Position numbers and translations under genes: made by a program. The notes under the pieces were generated by a model. The model was not told the DNA's origin. It saw nothing but the letters and a program-made list of their open reading frames with translations, and made no database searches. Source: Pelargonium tetragonum (taxonomy: Eukaryota; Streptophyta; Magnoliopsida; Geraniales; Geraniaceae). From it: 64,000 bases of DNA. Positions 37,890 through 50,560 of the stretch are shown here, one piece after another. Numbering within the stretch: the first letter of the stretch is position 1; the number at the start of each line of letters is the position of its first letter. The stretch is taken from NCBI GenBank assembly GCA_036897445.1, contig JAYMTL010000004.1, positions 1 through 64,000 of the forward strand, in the 5' to 3' direction.

Positions 37890-39696
37890 TACATCATTGA
37901 AAAAGACTCCGCGTTCTAACATTATAAATCAAGTATTAAAATCATACCAAAATACTAAGTATATCTTGAAGAACTCGGGAGCTTTTAAGATTTAGTATGA
38001 ATTTAGAAGCTTATAAAAGTGTATTTACTGCTCAAAATTGAAATTCTTATTGCTATATTCCTTCTTTGTCTTAGGTTCTGTTACTTAAGACCCAAAAATG
38101 AAGTATACTGTTAATATAACCTTGGTTAGGTAAAGAGCCACATCAAATCTTAGCCAAACGTGTTCCAAGAGAAGAAAGGGCTCCGTATCCTTATCAAGTA
38201 TCCAAATAAAAAACATAGGATACAAACCTCTTTAAAAGGAGTTTCCTAATTTTCTTTTTTTATGGACCCGCAACTCTACTGGATCAAATTAGCTTAAGAG
38301 TTTTCCCTATTACCAGAGCTTTGAGAGAACTGGATAAAAAGTACAATAGCCCGGTAGGAGGAATACTTTAAAAGGATGTTGAATAAAGAATTCTTGCAGT
38401 AAACCCTAAGCTTAGTTAGTGCACTTGCTTTAAACCAAGGTTACCCCTAGGAAATTCCGGGATCTCTACTCGGATTTTCTTGTTCCATGTATATTACTCA
38501 AAGAGTTTTCTATTCTAAATTAAAAGAAATTTTTAGTATACTAAAGGTTTTCGGATTAGTAGGACTTGGAGTCTTTCTAGGTTTGTATAAACAGGAATAG
38601 TTATGCAGTTGGAGCTTTGTATTCCTAAGTTATGTTTACTTTCCAGATTTGCAGCTTCTTACTTTTGGGACTTCTTTTTTACTAAGACAAGTGAGAAGTT
38701 TTGGACACTTATTAATAGAATACTATTAAACTTGGAAGCTCGAGTTATATTTTAAAGTAATTAAGTGAACTCTAAAGGGAAAGGGATTGTCGTAAATTAT
38801 TATACAAGGTATTAAGAAATAAAGTTACGGTACTTTTCTCTTTCACGGGCCCTCTTATCAGGTCAGGAACCAACCCATCTAGATAAATATAAATAAAGAA
38901 AATCTCTGATACAAATTTTCAAGGAATTCTACAAGTTTCAACTCGCAAGACATAAATGTACGGACGTAAGAGTAGCTCACATAAACTTAAAGTCTTACTC
39001 AAGGAGTGCCGGGATTTTAAAACCCAAACAGGGCGTAAAGCTTTAAGCTCCTTATATTGTTTTACAGTTTTTTATAACTAAGGGTTGGTATTATAGGCTG
39101 GGCCTATGCTATATAGAAATTGATTCTAAAATTGATTAAAACTAAAGGCAGAGATGAAATTCGAACCGCAGGGTAGCCCTAGGTTTTAAGAGTAAGAGAA
39201 AACTACCCTTGTGAAAAATCTTAATAGAGTAAAAGACTGACTCTGGCGCTTAGTTTTTAAAGTAAAAGGCGTGTAAAGTAGCTAAAAAGGGTTTCCAAGC
39301 AGCTCTATCCCGATACCGCGATATTTTGAAGATTTTGTTTGGAGCATTAGACTGAGTTTTAGAGTTAAAGCCCAGTGCTCGCCAGTCCTGAATCTAATGA
39401 GCAACACCCTTACCTCCAAAAAGCCTTTATAGTTTGCAGGTTTGACTTTCATATAAAATAGGATCGGAATTTTACGGCAATCTCAAGCTCCTTGAAAGCC
39501 GCTGTCATAATATAATAATAGTATAATAGCTACCCTTGTATGTAATCAGGCGTATAATTATACTTGATACAAAGGGCCTTTCCCGATTAGTTTTTCCTTT
39601 TTGCTTACCGGAAGGGCCGCTGTATAATTTCAAAATCTATAAAGTAAGCAGGGTATAAAGCCCGGGAAGTGCCGTTCTGCTTATGAATACCTGAGT

Positions 39697-39706
39697 AGGA
39701 GCTCCT
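39697..39706. repeat. GC palindrome AGGAGCTCCT
   Basis: Perfect 10-bp palindrome around GGAGCTCC. Confidence 0.8.
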
Positions 39707-41352
39707 GTATACTGACAAAGACAAGTTTTTGAGTTTCCTAGATTCATTAGAACCTTGCGTGCACTGCGCGGAGTCTGGTATTTTTCGAGGTTTGGATTGA
39801 ACACCGCACATTCATCGGTATTTCCCGGATATCCATAGTTGAATATGTACGCTTTGAATTAAAAGACTGGCAGATCCTTGACTAGACAATTCCCTAGATT
39901 GTAGGGGGGCTGCCCAAATTTTATTATATTAGAGTTATTGCAAAGTGGATGCTTTGACTGACACAAGAATTACCCCAGTTTCCTCTAACTAAAAAATAAG
40001 GAGAGGGAGTCGAAGCATATTGAACGCACAATTATTTACCTGAATCAACTCAACAAAAAGCCCTGATGGAAATATTATTTACTCTACATTTTCTATTTGA
40101 CTTTTTCTCTGGTCTTCTGTTCCTAAGCCTTTTCTCACTTCCTAGAGCTTTGTTAAAAATTTTTCTTTTGTGTTATATCAAAACTAAGCTATGCGCGGTA
40201 ATGTCAATCCGACCTAAATTAAAGTTTACTTATCAGCGGACTTCATCAATAAGACAAAAGAGCAAGATCCCCGGTATAATAGGAAGGATCCTACAAAATA
40301 TGAAAGTACGTTGCTAAAAGGAGTCCGAGGTAAGGTTAAGACAAGGGAGAATTTTCTAGCACAGTCGTGTAAAAAAAAGTCTCGTAAATGTAAATAAAGT
40401 AGTATACAAAAATTATATGTACAAAGCCCGAAATGAGAAAGTTAATAGTATATGGGCACGAAAGTAAATTGACTAAGGCCCTCTAAAATACCAAGGAAAT
40501 TTCAAGTACCCTACTTTTTTAGTGAAAGGGAATCCTTGTGGTATAAGGAAGCTTTTTCGTGTAAAGACTGGGTTGGGTCTAAACCCCTTTTTAAGTTACA
40601 AAAATTCCCTTTATTTTAACTATCTCTATAACTCGACTGCAAAGATTTGATAGAATTGTAATGCTTTTTTGAACCCGAAGTCTTACTTAGCAAGCTGCTA
40701 TACTATAGAAGTTTAATTTGTAAATTCCTTACTTTTTTAATACCTTTTTCTTCGCATTGTCGCTATAGGGAATCCCACTAAAGAGACTCCTTTTTGATAA
40801 TATACTAACCTGAAATCTTCAACTTGCTTTTTCAATGTTTTATAAAATTTATATTAATTCAAACGAAAGGCTACCCTTTATCTATAGAAAACTTTAAAGT
40901 GCTATTCTTTAAAGGCGCAATACCTGCTTATTAGTGAGAATAGGGCGCTTAAAATAGGAGCGGAATTGGGTACATTACAGCGGGATTCACAAGACTTAGA
41001 CCCAAACAAAAAGAACTTATACTTCTACTAAATTATTATCTTTCCTTCAAATCTTAGACTTATATAGGGCGTAATTTACTCCCAATTTAATCTAAACGAA
41101 TTCTAGTTTATATTATTTTATTAAAAGAAGAACTTCTCTAGGGGAGGCCCCCTCAAAAGGGAGTCTTTAAAATTAAGGAAGTCAGGCCAATAAAGAAGCT
41201 TTTATACGCACGGAATATATTCTAGCTGTACTTTATTCCGCATCTCTTAAATTAGAGCTCCTTAAGTTTTGCTTTTAGCTGCAATAAGCCCTAGAGTCAG
41301 AGGTTCGAAGCCTTAATTCATTCTTTAATTACTTAGTTAGCCGCGGCCCTGC

Positions 41353-41366
41353 AAGGGAGCTCCCTT
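41353..41366. repeat. 14-bp perfect palindrome AAGGGAGCTCCCTT
   Basis: This is the longest GC palindrome I found and is identical to its reverse complement over 14 bases. It could form a hairpin in single-stranded DNA or RNA. It shows the family's full form: AA, three G, a palindromic centre, three C, TT. Confidence 0.9.
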
Positions 41367-43675
41367 CTTTATTAAAAGGATGCCACTAAGTTAAAGCTAC
41401 ACAAATAAATACAAGCGGTAGTACTAAGTTGCTCCTTACCTACAACTAGTTAGTAGGTTTCCCGGCTGTAAACCCAAGGCCCTTCGTCTTTATAGAGACG
41501 CTAAGTATATTCTTATATACTTTTATGTTTTTTAAAAGTCGGCTCACTCATTTTAAAAGATTCCAAATGCTACCGCTATCTTACCTAAGTCCTATACAAA
41601 GCATAGTAAAAAACTAAGGAGTAAAAGCCATCGGAATAAGATAACCTAGTTCTAAGAACCCCTTTTGTGTATGATTCTACATTTCAATTTCATAAAATTA
41701 CTGCATCGAGTCCCTTATGCTTTATTATTTATTACTTCAAAAAACTCCTTATATTGAGTATATACTGTAAAGAGACTTTGAATCCTAGAACACCCAGTCG
41801 AAGGCTCTTAAACTTTTTAATTTGCTTTAGTGCTTTTCCTAGGAGAGTCCCTGGGTCTGTTCAAACAAATTCTATAAAGTATAAGACATTTTTTAGTTCC
41901 TCACAAAAATCTTAAAGACCCTAAGTATAATCTAACTAAACCAATAAGCGATCCAAGTCAGTTTGTTAGAAAGAATAAAAAGCATAGGTTCAATTTAAAT
42001 TACTTACAATTAAATTCTCATTCATTTCATATAGGAGTAACTTAAGTTCTTTAAGGTTTCAACCCCATACAACAGAGCCCTCTTTTTTTATTTGAATTCT
42101 AGTGATCTTAAACTCAAAAGATGTAAACTGAGCTTAGCTTTTCCAAACAAATGGCCCTAAATTTTAAACAAGCTTACACTATGGGATTAAGCTCTTTTAT
42201 CCTTTAGGCTTTATTATTCCTAGGACTCCCCAGGGAGACTTTTTAAATAACCAAAAACTTTAACTATTTTAACTATTAAGATTAGAATTCGTTTAAATAG
42301 AATACTCTCAAATGAAATCCATTTTACAGCCCCAATACCAAAAATTTGCCGCAGTGGTATCTCAGAGGTTATGACGACACAGTAGAATGTTCCCTTTTTA
42401 TTAACTAGCTGCTTTTTTAATTTCTTCTGAAAATGACTATGTAAGAAGTGCTCTCTAAGCAATTTACACTCAAACGAAAGCATTCTAATTTATTAAACTA
42501 TGCGGAGTATACTATGTCATATCCAACATATCTAGTATAATCCGATCCTTGTAACTAAAGAGTTGCAGACAAGAACTAAGTTAAAGAAATATCTTCAGTC
42601 GAACAGCTTTTTTAGCAAGGCTTGTACGAGGCTATTCTCAATACTTTGAGATAAAATCAATTATCGTTTATGAAAAATAATGAGTGTAGGGCTCTAAATA
42701 GCTCGGCATTGAAATACAAAAATGATTGTGCTGAAAACCCTTTACTCTGGATTTCCTTTATATGTGAACTCGCTAAAATCCTACGAAATTCCCGCGGAGC
42801 ATAGAGCAGGAAATAAGCGCTTTACCCGGGGGCCCGCAGCTTTTGAAAGGAATACCTAAAGTTCTCACGATACAAAACGACATCGCTTTTAGAACTTATA
42901 TAGTTAAGAGAAATTAAGGAGGCCTTATGCCATATTTCCTTTCTTGTAAGGACGCTGCACTTAGGGATGGCCCAAGACTTTATTTAATAGTATAACTGAT
43001 TAAAAAGGATCCTCATGATAAGGTAAGAACCCTATTTTAAGGCTTTATAGCTCTAGGAGCACTGGGTTTTTAACTCTAAAGTAAACTTATTTTGAAATTT
43101 AAATAAATATAGAATCGTACTTTACAGGATCCTATAGAATGCATTACTGGTCGCGAAAAGGGGTTTTAATTACTCGCGTGTTCTGGTCAGTGGGGGTTCC
43201 GTAAGTAAACGCGGTTACAAAATTAAGGTTACCTATATAAATTAAAAAGGGGTCCATTAAGTAGCATTTAGACTTTCTTGGTTTATTCTAAGAAACCCCG
43301 GGGACAGCAAAAAGTAAGAAAATACTTGTTATGTTAAACCTTATTTACAATACCTTCCTTAGAAAACTGAAATTTGATATATTCTGACTCATTAACGAAC
43401 CAAAAGTGCTTTGGAGTTTCTTGGTCTAATTTAGTTTAAAGATCCGTGCCATTAACTTAGTATCCTTATTGTAAACCCCAAGGTTTTTCTTTTAGTTACA
43501 TATAACCTCTTTGATTGGCCAGCCTTTCTTCTTTTAAGCCGGGCCTGACAGGGTTGTTCAAATCAAAGTATAGTCCTCCATAAGGCTTTACGGGAGTATT
43601 TCCTAAAGAAAACAGGTTTTTCTTAAATTTAAGTGCTCCGTCTAGTATCTAAGGATTTAGTGTCAGTATATATTA

Positions 43676-43688
43676 AAGGGAATCCCTT
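43676..43688. repeat. Odd-centred GC hairpin AAGGGAATCCCTT
   Basis: AAGGGA and TCCCTT pair around a single-base loop. This is the odd-centred variant (GGGAATCCC/GGGATTCCC) of the GC motifs, seen in shorter form at many other sites such as near 15577 and 40768. Confidence 0.75.
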
Positions 43689-44159
43689 AGGCTTTCCCGG
43701 GTTTAACCCGTAGCAGGGTATACTTCTGTCTTTGAAGGTAATACAAGACTGGTTTCTCTTCAAATTTACTACATCTACCGTCCATTGAGAACAAATGAGG
43801 AACTTCTCATAGCCCTTATAGAATACCTTCTGAAATAGGAAAGGAAAGGTACTGCTCGCTACAAAAGAAAGGGTATACTTTTCTATTACCCAAAATCCCG
43901 CGTGGACAAAAACTTAGAAGTCTCAGGTTCAAGTAAATTCTCTCAAATTCTAGTACTAAGTAAAAGCGAAAAATGTTTCATATTCAAAAAGCAAGGGTAT
44001 TTTCTCCTTTCTACCTTAACTTAAAGAGCTCTAGGAACAATAAATAGTAAGATTTTTCTTATATAATATATCTTATTAAAAATCCCATGAAAGATAAAAG
44101 AATCCCTGCCTAGTTTATTAAGCCCAATTCTTACTAAATTTCTTATGGAAATCCCTTTA

Positions 44160-44850
44160 AACCGCCTATGAGGCCTCCTCCTACTCCAATTCCTACTAAG
44201 ATACAGACAGGTATTATAACAGCTCTAATAAAGCAAGGTATATAAAACAAGTCAAGTAAGTCAAAACAAAAGCAAAGAAGAAGGAATTGGTGGGTGTTAT
44301 AAAGCATGCATACGTATTCATTAAACTATCATGCGTTACCCGCCTTTGGGGTAGGACCCCGTCAGTCGGAGCAACAACAGGATACAACTCCCCTAATTCC
44401 AGGTAAAAGCAACAAATACAAGATTTTTTCTTCCAAAATCTTTCTAATCGAAACGCAGTTTTATAGAATTAGAACCCTTGTGTTCTGTAAAAGGTATTTG
44501 GGGAATAAAGTAACTAAGGCTAAAGAAAGTCCTGGGTTTCTAGTAAATCCGTTTTTCCCTTGGCTATAGCGTTTGTAAGTAGATACTATCTAAAACTACC
44601 TTACTTCACCCGCCCTTCGCTACGCTGCTGTTGGGAAGTTGGGAACACGGACTTCCCATTCTACTATTAAGACCCTAACCTTTTTAACGATAAAAATAAA
44701 GAACAAGAGGGAATACTATTACTAACTAATAAAAAGTAGAGTAATAAAACTAGCATAACTAGAATTCTAGGAGTACTAGTATACTATAATATACTCTAAG
44801 AATCTAATACAATAAAGAATACAACAACTCCCAGGTACAAGAATTGCATT
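44160..44850 (+). repeat. A-rich/Lys-Arg-rich unit, related to 54,980-55,330
   Basis: Two blocks match the unit at 55 kb in order: 44248-44320 with 55061-55127 (both hold aagtaagtcaa, an A-rich purine run and gtgggtgt), and 44595-44720 with 55129-55250 (both hold cttcg, a gctgctgttgggaag-like word and ttaacgataaa). About 270 extra bases (44,321-44,594) separate the blocks here. In one frame the first block reads KSSKSKQKQRRRNWW, a basic tail, but stops interrupt it under the standard code and I recognise no protein. An A-rich ACTA/ATAA tract (44,690-44,830) closes the unit. Confidence 0.5.
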
Positions 44851-46489
44851 GAAGAAGAGTCTATTTTCTAGTTACAACGGGATGCCCGATACCTATATAA
44901 GAACTCAAAAAGAGGGGTATAAGCCTCGAAGTGTAGCTCTCACTAAGAAAGGGTATAGTTCATAAGATACTGAGTGTAACTCCTAAGAAGAGTGTAGTTA
45001 TGGCAGTTAAGAGGTATATTTCGAGCTAGGTAGAGAGCGGAAGTTTCCAATAATGGTTATAGCTATGAATAAGAGAAAGGGGTATTTATCGCAATTCTAG
45101 ACAAGACTTAGGCTTCTATTGAATTTGTACTCCTTCTTTCTCACCTGAATGCTTGCTAAATCGCGTTTTAATTATGAATAAAAAAGAGTCTTTAAACCAT
45201 ATGTTTAACTCATGGAATATGAGTCCTACTCAGGCTTATTTTTAGTAGTTTTAGATCGCTAACCTTTATTCAGCACTAGCTCACCAGAATTCATACCTGG
45301 GGGAAGTTGTCATTCATATCAGTGACTTTCTCTGGATAAAAGATAAGGGTTGGGTCGGTAGGGTTAAACTGTGAATAAATAGTTGTATTGAAACTCAAAA
45401 GCAAGGCGAACATAGAGTACTTGGATTGAAAAAGGGTACTAAGAAAGGATAGGCAGAGTTCCCCATAATAAAGCAAGAGAGGTCCCTTTTATAAAAGAAT
45501 ATAAAAAGTCTTGCGGGTATATAGTATTGAATAGTAATTAAGACAAAGCGAATCTCTCATCAACTAGAGGATACTGGCAAAATGTAGAAAATCATTATAT
45601 TGCTGAGTAATCGAGAATAGAATCACCCTAGAGTTTAAGGGGCAGGGTATCCGCCTTTAGATTTAACAAAAAAAAGGAACCTCCTACTACTTTTGGACTT
45701 ATATAGAAAAAAAGGGTACAACTAGACTTAAGGACCACAAGCATTCTTGAGTAAACAATACCTACGAATAATTACATTTATCAAAAAGCTGGAAATTCCT
45801 AGATTTTACTGAGAAAAAGAGTATAACAAAAAAGATAGTCGAGAAAAAAATCTACCTCATTAAATATCTTTTAATAAGTTTTTCAAAGGGTGTCTATCCT
45901 GTGATGAGCTATGCAAGGAAAATCCTTATTATTTCTCATTCTACTGAGAGAACCCCGCTTAGTAATGAACAGAAACACCTAAGAACCTTTAGATTCCGAA
46001 GATAAACAAGTACTAAACTACTCTATTATTGAGTAAATTCCTAGAATCTCTTACTACTCCTTCACAACAGCCCAGATTTCCTTAGCTTGCTTTTTAAGTT
46101 TAATATTAATAAGATATCGCTTCCCTTTATCATACTCAATTTAGTAAGAACCCTACAGGGCCGCCCCTTCATATGTAAGAGTATTTTAATTAAAAGATCA
46201 AAGAGCTACTACTGACTCTTTCCAAGCTTACCCACTTTCAGGAAACCCAGACAAAATTGTAAGGTTATTCCTTACTAAATTACCTCTTACTCAAGAAGCA
46301 AAAGTATACACTTAATCTGAACTATACTAGAAAGTTTTCTTTATTTAAGGGATCCACAATCTAAAGCACTGAATAAATCTTTATTTGCTTTCCACTGTCA
46401 ATAAACAAAAATGAAAGATCCTTTTACTATATCTTAATATCTAATCAAAAATCAAGACCCTACTAAGTTTCTGTACCTTTTTGGTAGTA
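44851..46489. other. Non-genic stretch; one TGA-free frame continues in
   Basis: There is no open frame of interest under the standard code. The plus frame that contains the basic segment at 44,248 runs from 43,799 to 45,145 without a TGA but with about twenty TAA/TAG codons. No known protein is recognised. Confidence 0.4.
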
Positions 46490-46760
46490 TAAAGAATAGA
46501 AGCTAAGTGTTTCTAGTAAAGAAAATATAGGAATACTATAGACTATCCTATACAATATACAATGACTCTAATACCTATTACTATAGATATAGACTATTAG
46601 TACAAAATGAAGTATAAAAAAACTCTCTATACTACTAATGCACTTGCTTACAAAAAGAAGAAGACTGGTAAGATTCTAGCTCCAGGCTACATTCACAGTA
46701 CAGGCCAAGAAGAAACTCCGTAACAAGAGTAAGAATACAAGGACTCACAAAGCTATGTAG
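46490..46760 (+). repeat. A-rich unit with Lys-rich tail
   Basis: An ACTATA-rich tract (46,530-46,620) leads into an ATG at about 46,607 and a short Lys-rich segment (KKKKTGKILAPGY). The tail 46694-46719 resembles 47417-47445 (agtacaggc, then caagaagaa). The tract word ctattactatagata (46575 onward) recurs at about 47319. The frame closes within about 45 codons under the standard code. It is unrecognised. Confidence 0.4.
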
Positions 46761-47229
46761 ACTAGTCTGATACAAACTAAGGGGAGTCTGGGTAAGTTAT
46801 AATTGGTATTCTTTTTAAGGGAGATTCCTCTTGACCTCTGTTCTTATCAGTAAAAGAGGCAAGTTTACTTGGAGATACTGGATAGTGTCTGCCCTACCGA
46901 CTGAAACTTTGCGAGGAAGGTTAATGCTAGAATCTTTTTAGTTACCCATACACTATGACAATACCAACGGAAAATTTCATTACTTAAGCTCGCGAAGCCC
47001 ACCTCTACACTTACTTTAGTCTTAGGCTTTAACTGGAATTGGAAATTTAGAAACGTACAAAACTCTATGAATTACCAGAATACCAATCACCTACTCTAAG
47101 GCAATTGAAATTCACTAAAACTAAAAGGGAAGTCTCAATTTGTGTTTATAAGAATGAAATCTTAGTTTTTTATGAGTCTGCTAGAGAGTTTTTCCATTAA
47201 GTTTCTCTCCTTTAGTAAGAACAAAAGGA

Positions 47230-47460
47230 ATATACCTTAGACTAATAACTATATCTATCTCTACTATAATATTAGATTAGAATAACACTATAAGAACTCT
47301 ATAAGACTGTATTAACTACTATTACTATAGATACAATAGATAGAATACTTACTCTTTAGATTAGAATACGATATAGAGTATAGCTACAGTAAGTACATAA
47401 CTCCATAAGACAGCTCCAGAAGTACAGGCAGCAAGAAGAAGACCCATACCTATTGATTAT
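47230..47460 (+). repeat. A-rich unit with Arg-rich tail
   Basis: An A-rich tract of ACTA/ATAGA words (47,240-47,390) is followed by a tail reading TAPEVQAARRRPIP in one frame. Its tail and tract words match the unit at 46,490. The pair looks like a diverged duplication in direct orientation, about 730 bases apart. Confidence 0.4.
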
Positions 47461-50029
47461 TCCCAGTAAGTATCTAGTCCAGTGTATCAGAATTCTAAAA
47501 AGTAGAGAGAGGATTTCCCTTCTGTTAGTTTAAAAGCGATAAGATGGGCGTTCTATTTAGTTTATAAGGGGAGTACTCCGAATTCTGTACCACAAATAGA
47601 ATTTAAGAAATTCGTATGAGTTTTTAAGGGAGTTCCACTTTGTATATATGTTATTTTTGAAGCAAGTCAAGAAAGTTCTGTTTTAAAGTAAAATAGGAAA
47701 TTTTTATTTATAGGGAGCCGGTCTAGGAATTTGATTAGGAATAAAAGCGCTAGGGTCTATAAAACGAAGGGTAATAAAGGGAAACCTTTATTACCTTTGA
47801 TAAAGTAAGAGAGTTGCCAAGGAAATAGAATATAGAAAGATACGCCGTAGGGGTTTCAAGAGGCAGAAAGAGAGTGCGGCTAAGAGGACTAGCATAGGTC
47901 TTGACAGTAAGGCTTATAGGAATATTTACTTAAAAAAGCCTAACAAATCTAGATCAACTGGGAGTACAGACTCAAGGAGCAGTTATTTTGGCAACAGAAA
48001 ACCCGTTTCTCAGTCTTATCTTGCTTATACTACCAAAACGAGAGGCTTCTCAAGTACTAATAGGATCGGGAATAAAAATAGGAAAATGGGGCTCCGCTTT
48101 CCCGGTATCCGGCTCTCAGCATTAATTAAAAGAACCGGTATTTTTTATTATGCCCTAAGTAAAAAAGGGATTCTTCCCCTGAGTTTTATTTCCTTACTAA
48201 GACTCAGATCAGAAAAGTCTAAATTCTGCAACTACACTCCCCAAAACCGGGTTTATGGGTGGTTAAAACTAGACTTTAACGCTCTTTTTTCTTTCGGCAG
48301 CACCCCAATTCTGTCCAATTTTCCTCCAAAAGGTACCAAGGAGCTGCATACAATAGCTTTGCTCTGACAACTTCCTGCTATCTTTCTCATAACTATAGAA
48401 AAGAGAGCAAATTACTCAGAGAGACAGGCGAGGCCCTTTCCTTATGCCTTAGTCAAAAGGATTCTTACTTATTCAGCTTCTTCTTATATTAAGGTAAGGA
48501 CTAAAAACTTTCGGAGAAGCCCTTGGTTATAAAAGAAAGGTGGGTTTTCGTGTTACTTTGTTTCTTGGGGTCTGATACAGCGCATACTCTCTTAACTAGC
48601 CACTCTGTAAATATCCATAAACGGCGAGTGACTTATAATAAAAACTTAGGAACCCTTGCTTTTAGAAAAACTATACTCTTAAAGTTCTCAATTAAATAAC
48701 AAAATAAAAAACGAGAGGGTTCTGGGGGTTGTTATAAATACTAAAATCTTTTTTGGCATATTACATTCATAGATAACAAAAAGTTTTAAGGTACAAAGAT
48801 ATTCATTCGAATCTTCTAAAAAATGACAGTCTTATAGGGTAATCGGCTTAAAAGCGAAACAGGTTAAAACTCCAGGGGTCGGGTAGTTATGTAAACTAGT
48901 TAAGACTTCTTGCCTTTAAGGTTGTAGTATACCATAGATATACTTTTTTTTTATATTTGTCATTAGTAATTGCACAAAAAGGAGACTGTGGTGTTAACAA
49001 CTTCTTTGTTTTTAAAGAGGGTATAGTAGCCCTTTTTTATAGAGTGCTTTTGAAAAAAATAACCTATAAAAAGAAATTGCATGTGGAAAGGCAAAAGCTA
49101 TATTAACGCTTTTAAATTTAAGTAAAGACCCTCAACCCTAGGACCTAGGAAATTTAACAAGATTGACTCTGAAATTCTCCCCGTATTTTTTTATATCGAA
49201 TCCGAAAAAATACTACAACCACGTTAAAATAAACAAAAGGCAGAATTCTATACGCAAAGGGTACTTTAAAAGTCTTTTAGCATATGAAAAGGGGCCCTAA
49301 AAGAGGTTTTTCCTAAGCGCTGCTAATAGGGATTTCTCTTTAATGTTTCCCGCTTTTCTTCCTTTAGTTAGAAAGGGCTACTTTCTTGTGTACAAATACA
49401 AATCTAAGCAAAAAGGGGCGGACTTTAGTAGTTTGGAAATTTACTGATAAATGTTCCGAATCCAAAACTCCAAATAGAGATAGAACAAAGAACGGTATAC
49501 GGATTTGAATAAATCGGGCTTGTTATTTAGAGGCAGTACAACGCCGGAGCTCCCTCTTAGGAAATTCGACTTTATTTTAATACTAGGAACACACTACAAC
49601 GGGTTGTAATTCTTTTTAATTTTAGTAAAACTTAACTACTTAGCAAATATAAGCTCTGTAAAGCGGGCCCTTCCTAGATTAGAAGACTTTTTGACCTTTT
49701 GCGCTGTATTAACATATTAAGTTACCTCGAACCACTTAAAAAAGAAATTAGACCCTGGACTAAGGGCACTTCTCTTTTTGCCTAATTTTAGATCAAGTCA
49801 GCTAAGCTTCTTAAAATAGGCAATTCTACAAGGTTCTCGCTTTACGTAAATGGGACAAGTAAGAATCCCGTGTGCTCAGAGGGGTAATCTACAAAAAAGA
49901 GGTCTTACATAGTCAAGGAGAGGGTTAAGGACGCAACCTTTATTTATTAATTCGTTAAGAACAATCTATAAACAAACCCTAGATTCAGGCATTTCTCGAA
50001 GAGTTGTACAAACAATTTCTATTCTCTAT
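47461..50029. other. Non-genic AT-rich background
   Basis: I recognise nothing here. The longest frame (plus 48086-48367, 93 codons) has no known motif and is of chance length. GC motifs are present, for example 49291-49297 ggggccc and 49546. Confidence 0.5.
49546..49553. repeat. GC palindrome GGAGCTCC
   Basis: Perfect 8-bp palindrome, sixth copy of this octamer counted in the window. Confidence 0.8.
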
Positions 50030-50560
50030 TACTAACTTTTATATATTCCAAAACTAACTAAAAAAATCCTAATAGCTAAAGATAGAGTAAACTACTATAT
50101 ACTCTAGATACTAATAGACTAGAAGAGAAGTACCCTAACTATTCTATAGGCAACAAGAAGAATACTAATATAATTCTATTATCAATACAGGTTATAAGAC
50201 AAGGACTAGCTAGAAGGAGTAGGGCTCATAAGCAAGGGAATCTCAATAAGAAGATTGTATAGCTCTTAAGACTAAGCCTCAAAAGCGAGTTAGAGTATAG
50301 AAAAGGCTCCGAGAGTCGTGGGGAAAGGTAGAGCCCATTTGAGCAGCTGGTAATAAGAGGGGCTTAGGTAGTACATAAGTCACAAGGATAGGTATTCTTT
50401 AGAGTAACAAAGAAGTCAATAAAATAAGATGTTGGTTATAAGGTATAACTTTACTATTCTTAAACTACTGTAGGAATAACAAAAGACTAACTATTCCATA
50501 AGCTAATAAGAAATAGAATAGGATAGAGTAATATATTATGATAACTAATATAAAAAAGTT
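50030..50560 (+). repeat. A-rich low-complexity unit
   Basis: A tract dominated by ACTA/ATAGA words (50,040-50,140) is followed by a purine-rich stretch to about 50,400 and a second ACTA-rich tract to 50,560. One frame is free of TGA from about 50,036 to 50,535 and contains LARRSRAHKQGNLNKK, but has many TAA/TAG codons. It shares only composition and short words (caacaagaagaata) with the other units. Confidence 0.3.

Larger units (their letters stand above)
37890..44150. other. Non-genic AT-rich stretch
   Basis: No recognisable gene. Two further weak T-loop-like sites (minus near 39158-39167, plus 41299-41315) lack stem pairing. Short open frames, such as plus 40066-40317 and 41667-41915 of about 83 codons, are at chance length and unrecognised. 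GC palindromes are listed separately. Confidence 0.45.

Noticed and set aside
39150-39167. Possible T-loop (ggttcgaat, minus strand)
   Set aside because: The flanking bases do not form a T-stem and no other tRNA arm is seen.
41299-41315. Possible T-arm agagg-ttcgaag-cctta
   Set aside because: Only three stem pairs hold, the loop is atypical and no other arm is present.
44248-44300. Histone-like basic tail (Lys/Arg-rich translation)
   Set aside because: The resemblance rests on A-rich purine codons. No histone-fold motif follows and stops interrupt the frame.
46705-46730. Small-subunit rRNA 3'-end word (cgtaacaag)
   Set aside because: Only nine bases match and neighbouring conserved rRNA positions are absent.
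48086-48367. 93-codon plus-strand frame beginning MGLRFPGIRLS
   Set aside because: Chance length and no known motif. GC motifs fall inside the frame as they do in the background.
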